Source: CAZVBV01 sp964578905
Lineage (GTDB): Bacteria; Patescibacteriota; Gracilibacteria; UBA4473
Assembly (NCBI GenBank): GCA_964578905.1
Contig: CAZOER010000003.1
Location: 8,475 to 72,474 of the forward strand
Length of the DNA: 64,000 nt
Direction of reading: 5' to 3'
The position numbers and the translations under genes were made by a program. A model generated the notes under the pieces. That model did not search any database. It saw nothing but the letters and a program-made list of their open reading frames with translations, and was not told where the DNA came from. How positions within the stretch are numbered: position 1 is the first letter of the stretch; every line of letters begins with the position of its first letter. Below are positions 8,128 to 15,843 of this stretch, one piece after another.

Positions 8128-9378
8128 TTATTCAATAACCAATCGTTTGAAGATATCGCCTTTTTCGCGGTAGCTTTTGAAGCAATCAAAACTTTTTGCC
8201 CCCGGTGAAAGCAGACAAACCTTGCCCTGTGGGGTTCGTTTTTTTGCCAATGCAACAATATCTTTGAGATGTTCGGCTTGTTCGACTCGTTCGGTTGGGA
8301 ATTGGATATTCTCCATTGCTCTCAGGATGTCGCTCAAACTCTCTCCATTCGGTAAAAGGATAACACTCTCGGTTTCATCACGAATGATCGTCAAAAGCTC
8401 CTCCCAGCTGTCTCCGGAGGGTTTTCCACCGAGGATAATACTCCCGAGATCGTTCTTAAAAAATCGCACAGCAGCCATCGCAGCGGTCGGATTACTCGCA
8501 ATCGAGTCGTTTACAAACCTGATTCCATTTCTTTCCACAAAAAGTTCCATCCGATGTTCCAGTCCTTTGAATTCTTGTGCTGTTTTTTCCAAAGTTATGG
8601 ATGGAATCTTTAAAATATCACAGAGGGTTTTCATTGTTCCCAGATTCTGACGGAAGTGCAACGCCCGGAAGACAGAATCCGCTTGAAATGAATCTTCATT
8701 AAGTGGAGAGGCCAACACAAATCGTCCATTCCCCCGAGAAAATTCCAGTAATTTTCCTGATACTTCCGGCACGATGAGAAAATCTTCACTCACCTGATAC
8801 CGAAAGATATTCGATTTTGCGAGGAAGTATTCCTCAACCGTTCCATGTCTTTCCAAATGGTCTCCGAAGAGATTGAGAAAGATGGCGATGTGGGGTGATC
8901 CTTGCAGGTATTCCAATTGGAAGCTCGAAATTTCAAACACAATAAAATCAACAGTTCCTCTCTGCAGTTCATCCATTAATTCCAAAGGGGGGACGCCAAA
9001 GTTCCCCGCAATTTTCACCGTTTTTCCCGCGTTCGTGAGGAGATCTTTGCAAAATTGTGTTGTCGTGGATTTCCCCTTGGTTCCGGTAATACCGATGATT
9101 TTATGTCGCTGGTCTTCGGTCAAATTTCCAAAAAAGAGTTCTGTCTGACTCGTGATTTTTTCTGTCCCTACTCCCGTGATTTTTTCTCGTGGAATCCCTG
9201 GACTACGGATGATGACATCAAACTCTGTGAATTCTGGATTCTCGTCCCAGGCGTCATCACGCAAACGTATGGCACTATCTGGGAAACGACACTTGAGAAA
9301 ATTTTCAGTCGATTTCCCTTCTATGCCGTAGCCATAGATGAGGATGTTTTTCGCATTCGAGAGGGTTTCAAATTTCAT
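8128..9378 (-). CDS. murD: UDP-N-acetylmuramoyl-L-alanine--glutamate ligase (MurD type)
   Basis: The 416-residue Mur ligase has an N-terminal Rossmann part (ILIYGYGIEGKSTENFL), the ATP loop GITGTKGKSTTT, EISSFQLE, LNLFGDHLERHG, the catalytic HRMELF, NDSIASNPTAA and a C-terminal LLSPGAKSFDCF. It adds glutamate to UDP-MurNAc-L-Ala in the cytoplasm. Its start codon overlaps the stop of the MurL gene by 4 nt, so the two are co-translated. In Xanthomonas the MurL partner MurD2 adds L-Glu rather than D-Glu; by context this enzyme may do the same. Which isomer it uses cannot be read from the sequence. Confidence 0.92.
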   Translation of the reverse strand: MKFETLSNAKNILIYGYGIEGKSTENFLKCRFPDSAIRLRDDAWDENPEFTEFDVIIRSPGIPREKITGVGTEKITSQTELFFGNLTEDQRHKIIGITGTKGKSTTTQFCKDLLTNAGKTVKIAGNFGVPPLELMDELQRGTVDFIVFEISSFQLEYLQGSPHIAIFLNLFGDHLERHGTVEEYFLAKSNIFRYQVSEDFLIVPEVSGKLLEFSRGNGRFVLASPLNEDSFQADSVFRALHFRQNLGTMKTLCDILKIPSITLEKTAQEFKGLEHRMELFVERNGIRFVNDSIASNPTAAMAAVRFFKNDLGSIILGGKPSGDSWEELLTIIRDETESVILLPNGESLSDILRAMENIQFPTERVEQAEHLKDIVALAKKRTPQGKVCLLSPGAKSFDCFKSYREKGDIFKRLVIE

Positions 9379-10664
9379 GGGCGGAATTCTCTGAGCATAT
9401 ATTCAAAATATTGAGGCATAAGATTCGGATGCCATTCGTGTTCGTTGTAATTCGATATTTCAGTGGTGAATTTTTCCAACTCTGGCCAATGTCCCGTTTC
9501 TTTTGCGAGTTGTAAGGCTCGTTTTACTTCCTCAATTTCACCAACACACTCAAAGGGTTTGCTTTCGGTTTGTCCGAGAAGTTGGGCAAACGTAGGATAG
9601 AGTGATTCATCAGCAAATAAATTTCCTCCGAATATTTCAATTAACTTTTCTCGCTCTACGAAAGAGGAAAAGAGAATGAAGACGAAAGCGCATTTTGGGC
9701 ATTTTTTACACCAACGCCACTCATTTGTTCCATCGGTAATACGGAAATTCGTATTACAACTTGAGAAATCTTTCTCATATTTTTCTAAAAAGTTTTTACA
9801 AAACAATTCTGCAATTTTGAGTTCCGATAATGGACGAAGGAATGAAAAATAATTCAGATCAGAAGAAATATGCGCATGTACATAACTTTGGAAATCGGAT
9901 TCAAACTCCAAACTTTTGGAATACTGATGATTTACGGGCACTCCATTAAATTCCAACGTCGGTTCATTCGCAGAATTTTCATTCGAAAGGATAACATTCT
10001 GTTTTCCTCTCAAAATACTACTGGCGACACCCAAAAATGCCAAGATGGCAGAGATCGGAACGTGGCCATTGAGCGCGCCGTCGCTATTGAGCTCGAATAA
10101 TTTTGGATCGATTATTCGTCGGACTTTTAAATGAGGTTTTCCGATTTTTTCAAGCATCGGAGCAAAAAATGGATAGTCACCAACCGTCCATGTTTCAAAA
10201 TCTTCGTTATTTTTCTTCAGAATTTCAGCGGTCGTAATGGAATCTTTTCCTCCTCCGATAGGAACGAGTGATCCAGCGAGACTCGGAAGATCAATCTGCT
10301 GACTTTGAGCACTTTCATCGAGTTCAAAATTTATTTTTCCATTGGGATCTATTTCATTTCTGTAAAAAAATTCTCCAAGTCCGTAGGTGTAAATTTTTTC
10401 AAAAAAGAGTTTTTGACTATCGGTGAGTCCACCATTTTTAAATTCAATTTTTTCAGGCAAGTATGCTTTGAAATAGGAAATTCCACACATTACAAATATT
10501 CCAAAGAGTGCTTTATTAAGTGCGTTCGGGTTGTAGTCGATGAAATCAAAATCAAATACAATCGTCTCTTCAAACGGAACTTTCCCGTCGAGCGAATAGT
10601 TCATCGTCAGTTTTTTTTCTTCAGGAGAAAATTTGTAAGTTTCAAAAATAAATCGTTCGTACAT
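9375..10664 (-). CDS. murL: UDP-MurNAc-L-Ala-L-Glu epimerase, MurL-like
   Basis: The 429 residues have an N-terminal beta-rich part, then a PP-loop-like ATP site LVPIGGGKDSITTAEIL at ~130-150, a conserved middle (VILSNENSANEPT, NHQYSKSLEFE) and a Cys pair WCKKCPKCAFVF. This matches MurL, which uses ATP to epimerise the terminal L-Glu of UDP-MurNAc-L-Ala-L-Glu to D-Glu, replacing glutamate racemase MurI. The gene precedes murD with an ATGA overlap, the linkage seen for MurL/MurD2 pairs. Other PP-loop enzymes are a less likely reading. The ATG at 10664 is the natural start. Confidence 0.8.
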   Translation of the reverse strand: MYERFIFETYKFSPEEKKLTMNYSLDGKVPFEETIVFDFDFIDYNPNALNKALFGIFVMCGISYFKAYLPEKIEFKNGGLTDSQKLFFEKIYTYGLGEFFYRNEIDPNGKINFELDESAQSQQIDLPSLAGSLVPIGGGKDSITTAEILKKNNEDFETWTVGDYPFFAPMLEKIGKPHLKVRRIIDPKLFELNSDGALNGHVPISAILAFLGVASSILRGKQNVILSNENSANEPTLEFNGVPVNHQYSKSLEFESDFQSYVHAHISSDLNYFSFLRPLSELKIAELFCKNFLEKYEKDFSSCNTNFRITDGTNEWRWCKKCPKCAFVFILFSSFVEREKLIEIFGGNLFADESLYPTFAQLLGQTESKPFECVGEIEEVKRALQLAKETGHWPELEKFTTEISNYNEHEWHPNLMPQYFEYMLREFRP

Positions 10665-10718
10665 GTCTTTTATTATTTCATGGAAGCCCGACGATACAAA
10701 ATTCCACTAAAAAAACAA

Positions 10719-10799
10719 CCCCGTCATTGCGAAGAAGTTTTACGACTGAAGCAATCTTTTATCATTCTACAGGGAGATTGCCACGCTTCGCTCGCAACT
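10719..10799. repeat. Dispersed palindromic repeat, CGTCATTGCGA type
   Basis: One arm reads CGTCATTGCGAAG..GAAGCAATC; the other reads GAGATTGC..GCTTCGCTCGCAA, together an imperfect long palindrome. The element lies between murL and the ZIP gene and reaches the ZIP stop codon (TAG at 10798-10800 on the minus strand), so the insertion may have set or trimmed the ZIP 3' end. The CGTCATTGCGA sequence type is widespread as a short repeat in bacterial genomes. Confidence 0.65.
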
Positions 10800-11541
10800 A
10801 GTGCAAGTGGGAAACCAATGCGATGATTCCGACTCCCAAAAGAAGGAGTGAAATTTGCTGAATCGCGTGTACAGGTTTGGTTTGTTTATGCAGTTCGGGA
10901 GAGAGATCCGCCAATGCGATATAAATGAAACTCGCAGCCGCAAATGCCATCACGTACGGAACGAATTCCATCATCGATTGTAAAAAGAAGTACCCGAGCC
11001 CAGCTCCAACAAATGCCGTCACTCCCGATAAAGCATTGAGCAAAATTGCTTTTTGTTTTGAGTATCCACTGTGGAGAAATATCCCAAAGTCGCCAATTTC
11101 TTGAGGAATTTCATGCACAATGATCGCCAATGCCACCATGATTCCTACAGGAACCGACACCAAAAATCCTCCTGCGATCATTACTCCGTCGATGAAGTTG
11201 TGCAGTGCGTCGCCGACAAAAACCATTTTCCCAATACTTTTATCATGCGAATGACAATCGATATTATGACAGTGGTGAATGCGGATAAGTTTCTCAAGGA
11301 AGAAGAAAAAGAGGATTCCTCCGAGCATGGTTTTTAATATTTTATCAGGGGCGAGTAATTCCAAACTTTCAGGAATCAATCCCAAGAATGCGCTTCCCAG
11401 TAAGGCCCCCGTCGCAAACGTCACGAGGATCGGTACGAGTTTCTTTTGAGCATCCTTCTTGAAAAGCAAAAAGAGCGAAGCGATCAAAACAGATCCCACA
11501 CTTCCCAAAAACGTGAACAGCAAAATATAAGTAAGAGTCAT
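10798..11541 (-). CDS. ZIP-family metal transporter
   Basis: The 247 residues form about eight membrane segments with a His-rich cytoplasmic loop (HHCHNIDCHSHDK). The two ZIP signature helices are clear: DALHNFIDGVMIA and IVHEIPQEIGDFGI, whose His, Asn, Asp and Glu bind metal. ZIPs bring Zn or similar divalent metals into the cytoplasm. The open frame runs further upstream to 11673, but that part overlaps the next gene and a terminator, so the ATG at 11541 (MTLTYILLF) is chosen. The distal end abuts a dispersed repeat. Confidence 0.9.
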   Translation of the reverse strand: MTLTYILLFTFLGSVGSVLIASLFLLFKKDAQKKLVPILVTFATGALLGSAFLGLIPESLELLAPDKILKTMLGGILFFFFLEKLIRIHHCHNIDCHSHDKSIGKMVFVGDALHNFIDGVMIAGGFLVSVPVGIMVALAIIVHEIPQEIGDFGIFLHSGYSKQKAILLNALSGVTAFVGAGLGYFFLQSMMEFVPYVMAFAAASFIYIALADLSPELHKQTKPVHAIQQISLLLLGVGIIALVSHLH

Positions 11542-11575
11542 TGTGCGATGATTGTAGTAAGTTTTTGGATCAAGT

Positions 11576-11603
11576 AAAAAAAAAGCCATCACACTGTGAT
11601 GGC
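11576..11603 (-). terminator. Rho-independent terminator
   Basis: On the minus strand a 9-bp palindrome (GCCATCACA/TGTGATGGC) is followed directly by nine T residues. It lies just downstream of the gene at 11634-12287 and upstream of the ZIP start, so it separates the two transcripts. Confidence 0.85.
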
Positions 11604-11633
11604 CTTTCCGCTTAAATGGTGTGTTGTTAGTTC

Positions 11634-12287
11634 TTAATCCAAACAAAAATCTCTTCGTGAAAGGATTGGACACGGCATGTCTCCAGAATCTTGTGCGAAT
11701 TTCTTTTCACAAACTCGACTGTAAATTCGGTCATTTCCGTTTTCGTCTCTTCGTACGTAGAAACTGAGTCGTTCGTGTACTCGTTTATTCTTCACGTCAT
11801 CGTTGTAGTGGTATGAATATTTCACACACACAATATCACTGTGGAAATCATCATTCACTTCTGGCATCCAAAAGTTCCAGTTTTCATATCCGTCTGACAT
11901 TTTGTTGTATTCATCAGAGACACGGTTCACAGCGTATGGACTTTCGGGATTACATTTTGCTGGATCGAGCAAACGACAAGCGTTTTCAAAATCCTGTTTG
12001 TTGTACGCAGAAAAATAAGCTTTTACTGTTCCGAGTGCATCGTTTGCTTTTCCAACATATTGAGCTGGGAAATGCACCGGTGCGGTTGGCAAAGCTTCAC
12101 CTACTTCAATTCGTGGAGCAGAAGAATGAAAAACATCTTCCTCTGTGTAGTCAGGCAATACCTGAGACGAGAGAAAGAGTGCAGTACTTGCAACAGCAAG
12201 GATAACGAGAGTGCTTGTCCCCCAAAAGATAAGTTCTTTCTTATGTGCAGAAAGAATGTCGGTAACGGTTTTTGTAATTTTTTTCAT
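11634..12287 (-). CDS. Membrane-anchored protein with an exported NTF2-like/DUF4878-like domain
   Basis: The 217 residues start with a positive N-terminus and one transmembrane helix (~19-43). An exported domain follows, beginning with ALGTVKAYFSAYNKQDFENACRLL, a pattern seen in NTF2-like and DUF4878 export domains. At least six cysteines in the exported part (for example C100 region, VCVKY, VCEKK, PCPIL, FCLD) suggest disulfides. The assignment to the NTF2-like fold is tentative. It follows the Tad genes on the same strand after a 66-nt gap and ends at a strong terminator. Confidence 0.5.
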   Translation of the reverse strand: MKKITKTVTDILSAHKKELIFWGTSTLVILAVASTALFLSSQVLPDYTEEDVFHSSAPRIEVGEALPTAPVHFPAQYVGKANDALGTVKAYFSAYNKQDFENACRLLDPAKCNPESPYAVNRVSDEYNKMSDGYENWNFWMPEVNDDFHSDIVCVKYSYHYNDDVKNKRVHERLSFYVRRDENGNDRIYSRVCEKKFAQDSGDMPCPILSRRDFCLD

Positions 12288-12353
12288 AAGAGAAAGTTAA
12301 CCCTTCTTCTAAGTATACCACAGAATCCCTTTCATAGCAAGGGGTGGAGGGCG

Positions 12354-12902
12354 TTAAAATGGAGTCGCGATATATGAAATGGCATGCACCTGGATTTCAT
12401 CATCGGTGACAGGGAAAATCCCTCCGAGGAATCGTTGAGGAGTATCACTCACAATCACTTGTATTTGAAGCTCGAAAACCCCTTCGTACTCGTATGGGAA
12501 GGTTATTTGTATATCTTCATTTCCAATGATTAATTGGGGATCGTACGTAATTAAAAATGAAATGCTTGCATCAGAAACTGCCTCCTGAACAGTTGGAGAA
12601 CCGACAAGATCAACAACTTCTCCGCTCGTAAGAAAATCAAACATGTTTTCAGAACTACAGACAGCAGGGGGTTCTTCGACCATGCACTGTGCAGATTTAT
12701 TTTCCTCAGCTTTTATTTCCATTGCATCTGAGAATTTCAACATGCCCGCATTGGCACTCTGTTTCACAAGTGGCTGGAGTTCTCCATGACGTAAATAGAA
12801 GCTTCCAACATCAAGAATAATCGCGCCCACGAGGAAAAGAACCATCAGAAGGATGGCTATAAAGGGGAGTACGAATCCATCTTCATTTCGCACTACTGGC
12901 AT
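12354..12902 (-). CDS. TadG/TadE-like pilus-associated pseudopilin
   Basis: The 182 residues begin NEDGFVLPFIAILLMVLFLVGAIILDVG, a type IV pilin-like N-terminal helix as in TadG (putative Flp pilus-assembly proteins), followed by an exported beta-rich domain. Minor pseudopilins of this kind sit at the membrane and help form or anchor the Flp pilus. The start overlaps the TadE-like gene by 10 nt. There is no VWA domain as in long TadG, so it is a short version. Confidence 0.75.
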   Translation of the reverse strand: MPVVRNEDGFVLPFIAILLMVLFLVGAIILDVGSFYLRHGELQPLVKQSANAGMLKFSDAMEIKAEENKSAQCMVEEPPAVCSSENMFDFLTSGEVVDLVGSPTVQEAVSDASISFLITYDPQLIIGNEDIQITFPYEYEGVFELQIQVIVSDTPQRFLGGIFPVTDDEIQVHAISYIATPF

Positions 12903-13327
12903 GTGTAGGGAGGGTCAAGATTGGTACACAGAACTTTTGCAGAGCTTGTCGTTTGCGTATCATTTACCGCCACTTCCCAAAATGGAATCGTAAGAAAAAA
13001 CGGTTTTTGCATTGATACCGTCAGAATGTCTTTGTATTTTCGATTGGTATTGAGAATGACATTTCCCGTTTCTCCATCGCGACTTTCAATTTGAAAATCA
13101 ATATCATCGCCATCGTAAAATTCTTCAATTGCGCCACTGATTTTCAAATCATTATTTGTCAGTGAACCGACTTGTACGGCGTAATTCGTCACGTATAAAA
13201 GCTTCTGTTTCTCAGCAATAGCGAGTCCGAGTTGCAGAAATCCAAAAACAATAAGAAAAAGCAGGGGGAGCAGAAGTGCGGTTTCTCCCAAAGCTTGACC
13301 GCGTTGGTCATGCCAAAGTTTTTTCAT
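12893..13327 (-). CDS. TadE-like pseudopilin
   Basis: The 144 residues begin DQRGQALGETALLLPLLFLIVFGFLQLGLAIAEKQ, the classic TadE N-terminus: G, a short spacer, E and a hydrophobic helix. An exported domain follows with a C-terminal Cys pair (VLCTNLDPPYTCQ). Its ATG overlaps the stop of the DUF192 gene by 4 nt and its end overlaps the TadG-like gene, so the pilus genes form one operon. It is likely processed by the prepilin peptidase at 14064. Confidence 0.85.
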   Translation of the reverse strand: MKKLWHDQRGQALGETALLLPLLFLIVFGFLQLGLAIAEKQKLLYVTNYAVQVGSLTNNDLKISGAIEEFYDGDDIDFQIESRDGETGNVILNTNRKYKDILTVSMQKPFFLTIPFWEVAVNDTQTTSSAKVLCTNLDPPYTCQ

Positions 13328-13650
13328 TTTTTTAGAGGAAAAATATGAATGGTATCTTTTGGTCGAATATCATCGGGAAAATAATCATCGGAAAGCTCTA
13401 AAACACTCACGGCTTGTTTGCACGTTTTCGTTTTCCACGGATAGACATGACGATCAATGCGAATAATCTGAGAAAAAGGATCGAGCCAGATGAGAGAAAG
13501 CGGGGCACGGAGGAAACAGGTGTGAACCCCCCAACACTGAGGGATAAATAGTGGCTGAAAGGGAGGTTTTTTCCCCATAAGCCCGCACACTCTCTCTATC
13601 CAATGAGTCGCAACAGAACACGGAATATGATGATACAGACTAGACGGCAT
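13324..13650 (-). CDS. DUF192-family protein within the Flp pilus operon
   Basis: The 108 residues match DUF192: RVCGLMGKKPP..PLF, then CWGVHTCFLRAPLSLIWLDP (the hTxxMr.pid..fld element), HVYPWK and SVLELSDDY with KPKDTIHIF. DUF192 proteins are small beta folds of unknown function, often exported. No clear signal peptide is seen here. The ATG at 13650 overlaps the 3' end of the Flp pilin gene by 11 nt, and the stop overlaps TadE by 4 nt. This points to translation as part of the pilus operon. A longer in-frame extension to 13707 would run inside the pilin gene and is rejected. Confidence 0.7.
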   Translation of the reverse strand: MPSSLYHHIPCSVATHWIERVCGLMGKKPPFQPLFIPQCWGVHTCFLRAPLSLIWLDPFSQIIRIDRHVYPWKTKTCKQAVSVLELSDDYFPDDIRPKDTIHIFPLKK

Positions 13651-13801
13651 CAACAACACCTTGGAATATTGCCTGGATGTCAGTTCCAAGGAGTGTGACT
13701 GTACCAACCACGACTACAGCGACAACTGCCAAGATGAGGGCATATTCGGTCATTGTTTGACCGGAATTGTTAGTAAACATTCTGATGAAAGATTTTTTCA
13801 T
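13640..13801 (-). CDS. flp: Flp/Fap-type pilin (class IVb prepilin)
   Basis: The 53 residues are MKKSFIRMFTNNSG, then QTMTEYALILA and a hydrophobic helix ending VTLLGTDIQAIFQ. Cleavage after G14 puts Glu at +5 and Tyr at +6, the exact Flp signature. It would be the major subunit of a Tad pilus used for surface or host attachment. The open frame extends to 13948, but the ATG at 13801 gives the normal length. It heads the minus-strand Tad operon, and the prepilin peptidase diverges from it. Confidence 0.9.
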   Translation of the reverse strand: MKKSFIRMFTNNSGQTMTEYALILAVVAVVVVGTVTLLGTDIQAIFQGVVDAV

Positions 13802-14063
13802 AAGAAGGGGGGTTAAGAAGTACTGCGAAGATGGCACAGCTTTTTTGGCAATGCCAATATTTTCATGAAACAGAATGATGTGTGTTTTTATCTTCGGAAT
13901 GACTTCTTCCTTCTTGGAAAACGAATGAATTACGCTCTGTGACAACAATTAACACATTTGAGCGAAGGGGGAGGCCTTTTCAATTGTGAAATTTATGTGA
14001 AGAAATGAGCCCTTTTCAGCCCTCCCGACTTCCCAAGTTTTAAAATTTCGGGATACTGAGAGT

Positions 14064-14501
14064 ATGAATATTGATGGATTAGAACTGGCAATTCTCTTGG
14101 TCGCAGGGGTAGGCGCTGTGTGGGATATGCGCACATACACTATTCCCAATTGGCTCACTATGTCGGCACTTTTTGGAGTAATTTTCTTTGGATATTTTTT
14201 CACGGACGACGAGCGAACGGTATATGTACTGACACTTATTTTGGCGAGTATTCTTTTATGGGGATCATTCTTTCTTAAACTCCTTGGAGGAGGAGACATA
14301 AAGATGCTCCTTGTTATGGCGATATCTACCTCTATTCCTGAGTTTGCTCAAATCTTGTTTTTCGTCGCGGTTATGGGGGGACTCCAAGCACTTACAAGCG
14401 GTCTTTATTTCAAATGGAAAAAGGTTCCCAAGCCCTTCAAAGTACCGATTCCTTATGGAGTCGCGATATTTCTGGGGTATGGAGTGTATTTATTGATTTA
14501 G
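14064..14501 (+). CDS. Prepilin peptidase (TadV/CpaA type)
   Basis: The 145 residues with about five membrane segments carry the aspartate-protease pair of type IV prepilin peptidases: D21 in DMRTYTIPN and D78 in GGGDIK. Like TadV/CpaA it lacks the N-terminal methyltransferase domain of PilD. It should cleave the Flp pilin and the TadE/TadG-like proteins encoded divergently at 12354-13801. A GATACT -10-like box ends 6 nt before the ATG, so the mRNA may be leaderless. It ends by overlapping the convergent folB by 4 nt. Confidence 0.88.
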   Translation: MNIDGLELAILLVAGVGAVWDMRTYTIPNWLTMSALFGVIFFGYFFTDDERTVYVLTLILASILLWGSFFLKLLGGGDIKMLLVMAISTSIPEFAQILFFVAVMGGLQALTSGLYFKWKKVPKPFKVPIPYGVAIFLGYGVYLLI

Positions 14502-14830
14502 TTTTCGATCACCACGCTTCCACTTTCAAAAGGGAACTTCTCGATGGTGATTTTTAGATCTTGCAGTTCTGGGAAATAATTTCCTACGGCTTGAAATAAT
14601 TCGTGGTGGAGTTTTTCCAACAACGAAAAGGATTTATCTTGTAAAAAGGTTTTCACAAACTCTCGGACAACGAAGTAATCAGTTGTGTCAGCAAGATTGT
14701 CAGATTGCTCTGCCTTCGTAGTGTCGGCGTTCCAGAAGAGAGAAATAATAATTTTCTGTGGTAGAGATCGTTCTTCTGGAGTTATCCCCAGAGAGAGTAA
14801 AATTTCGATGTCTCGAATTTCAAATTTCAT
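14498..14830 (-). CDS. folB: Dihydroneopterin aldolase
   Basis: The 110-residue FolB-like protein has IEILLSLGITPEERSLPQKIIISLFW, DTTDYFVVREFV and LLEKLHHELF, the conserved FolB blocks with the Tyr and the Glu/Lys regions. It cleaves dihydroneopterin in folate synthesis. folE and folK occur together at 25.9-26.9 kb, so the pathway is split. The ATG at 14830 is preferred to the GTG one codon upstream. It is divergent from gmk, with 24 nt between the starts. Confidence 0.82.
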   Translation of the reverse strand: MKFEIRDIEILLSLGITPEERSLPQKIIISLFWNADTTKAEQSDNLADTTDYFVVREFVKTFLQDKSFSLLEKLHHELFQAVGNYFPELQDLKITIEKFPFESGSVVIEN

Positions 14831-14854
14831 CACTTTGAGTGTACACTTCTCGTG

Positions 14855-15439
14855 ATGGCAGGAAAAATTATTTTTATATCGGGACCTTCAGGCGTTGGAA
14901 AAGGAACGCTCATTGATCAGTTGCGCGAGAAGCATCCCGAATGGTTGTTTCCGCCCAGTTGTACGACGCGTGCTCCGCGTCCGGGAGAGATTGATGGAGA
15001 GACCTATTTCTTTATTTCTCAGGAGAAATTTCGACAAAAAATAAGCGAAGGAGAGTTCCTCGAACATGCGATTGTACACGGAGGGGAATCATATGGAACG
15101 TTGCGACAACCGCTTCTTGAAGGAGTCAAAGAAGGAAAAACTGTTGTGCGGGAATTTGATGTGCAAGGCTTTTCACAAGCGAGAGAAACATTATCCAAGG
15201 ATCTTTATATTTCTATATTCCTCAAACCGGGGGATGGAATTGAAACACTCATCCAACGGATACGAGACAGGGCGCCAATTACGGACATTGAACTCGCGAA
15301 ACGACTCGAATCGATGAAAAAAGAGTTGGCACAAGAAAAATACTATGATTATACTGTGGTGTCGGAGCACGGTGAGATAGATCAAATGACTCACGACACA
15401 GAGGAGATTATTCTGTCACAAACTGCTCCGGGTTCTTAA
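14855..15439 (+). CDS. gmk: Guanylate kinase
   Basis: The 194 residues show the P-loop FISGPSGVGKGTL, the GMP-binding CTTRAPRPGEIDGETYFF and EFLEHAIVHGGESYGT, and lid arginines in RIRDRAPIT. The enzyme phosphorylates GMP to GDP in purine nucleotide synthesis. Length is normal. A GTG one codon upstream is possible, but ATG is preferred. yraN follows after 11 nt. Confidence 0.95.
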   Translation: MAGKIIFISGPSGVGKGTLIDQLREKHPEWLFPPSCTTRAPRPGEIDGETYFFISQEKFRQKISEGEFLEHAIVHGGESYGTLRQPLLEGVKEGKTVVREFDVQGFSQARETLSKDLYISIFLKPGDGIETLIQRIRDRAPITDIELAKRLESMKKELAQEKYYDYTVVSEHGEIDQMTHDTEEIILSQTAPGS

Positions 15440-15450
15440 CAGCCCTTGCG

Positions 15451-15843
15451 ATGACCAAGGAGAAACAGATCGGAGACCGCGGCGAAGAAATCGCCCGGGA
15501 GTTTTTGGAACGCAAAGGGCTCGAGTTTTTGCACAAAAATTATCATGCTCAAGGGGGGGAGTTAGATATTATTATGAAAGATCAGCAAAACGATGAATAT
15601 GTTTTTATCGAAGTGAAAACAAGGACGAATGAAGCGTTTGGATATGGGGAAGAATCTATAACCCCTGCGAAGTTTGAAAAAATACTGTCAGCCATTGAGG
15701 CTTTTTTCCTCAAAGAACACTGCCTGGATGAACTTCCTTTTTTCCGAGTAGATGCGGTTATTGTGCACCTCAAAACAGGGGAAACCTTTTGCGAACACAT
15801 TGAAGATATTGGGATGGAAGATTTTCCAGGGTCGCTATCATAA
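15451..15843 (+). CDS. yraN: UPF0102 (YraN) family nuclease-like protein
   Basis: The 130 residues have the YraN pattern IGDRGEEIAREFLERKG, GGELDIIM (D39) and VFIEVKTR (E54, K56), which is a PD-(D/E)xK nuclease-type core. Proteins of this family may act in recombination or repair; the exact role is not established. It follows gmk closely and overlaps the 3' end of the convergent uvrC by 6 nt. Confidence 0.85.
   Translation: MTKEKQIGDRGEEIAREFLERKGLEFLHKNYHAQGGELDIIMKDQQNDEYVFIEVKTRTNEAFGYGEESITPAKFEKILSAIEAFFLKEHCLDELPFFRVDAVIVHLKTGETFCEHIEDIGMEDFPGSLS

Noticed and set aside
10798..11673. Longer ZIP start at 11673
   Set aside because: It crosses a strong terminator and the neighbouring gene; the ATG at 11541 gives the family start.
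13949..14299. Minus-strand frame opposite the prepilin peptidase
   Set aside because: It overlaps a clear gene on the other strand and has no recognisable protein features.
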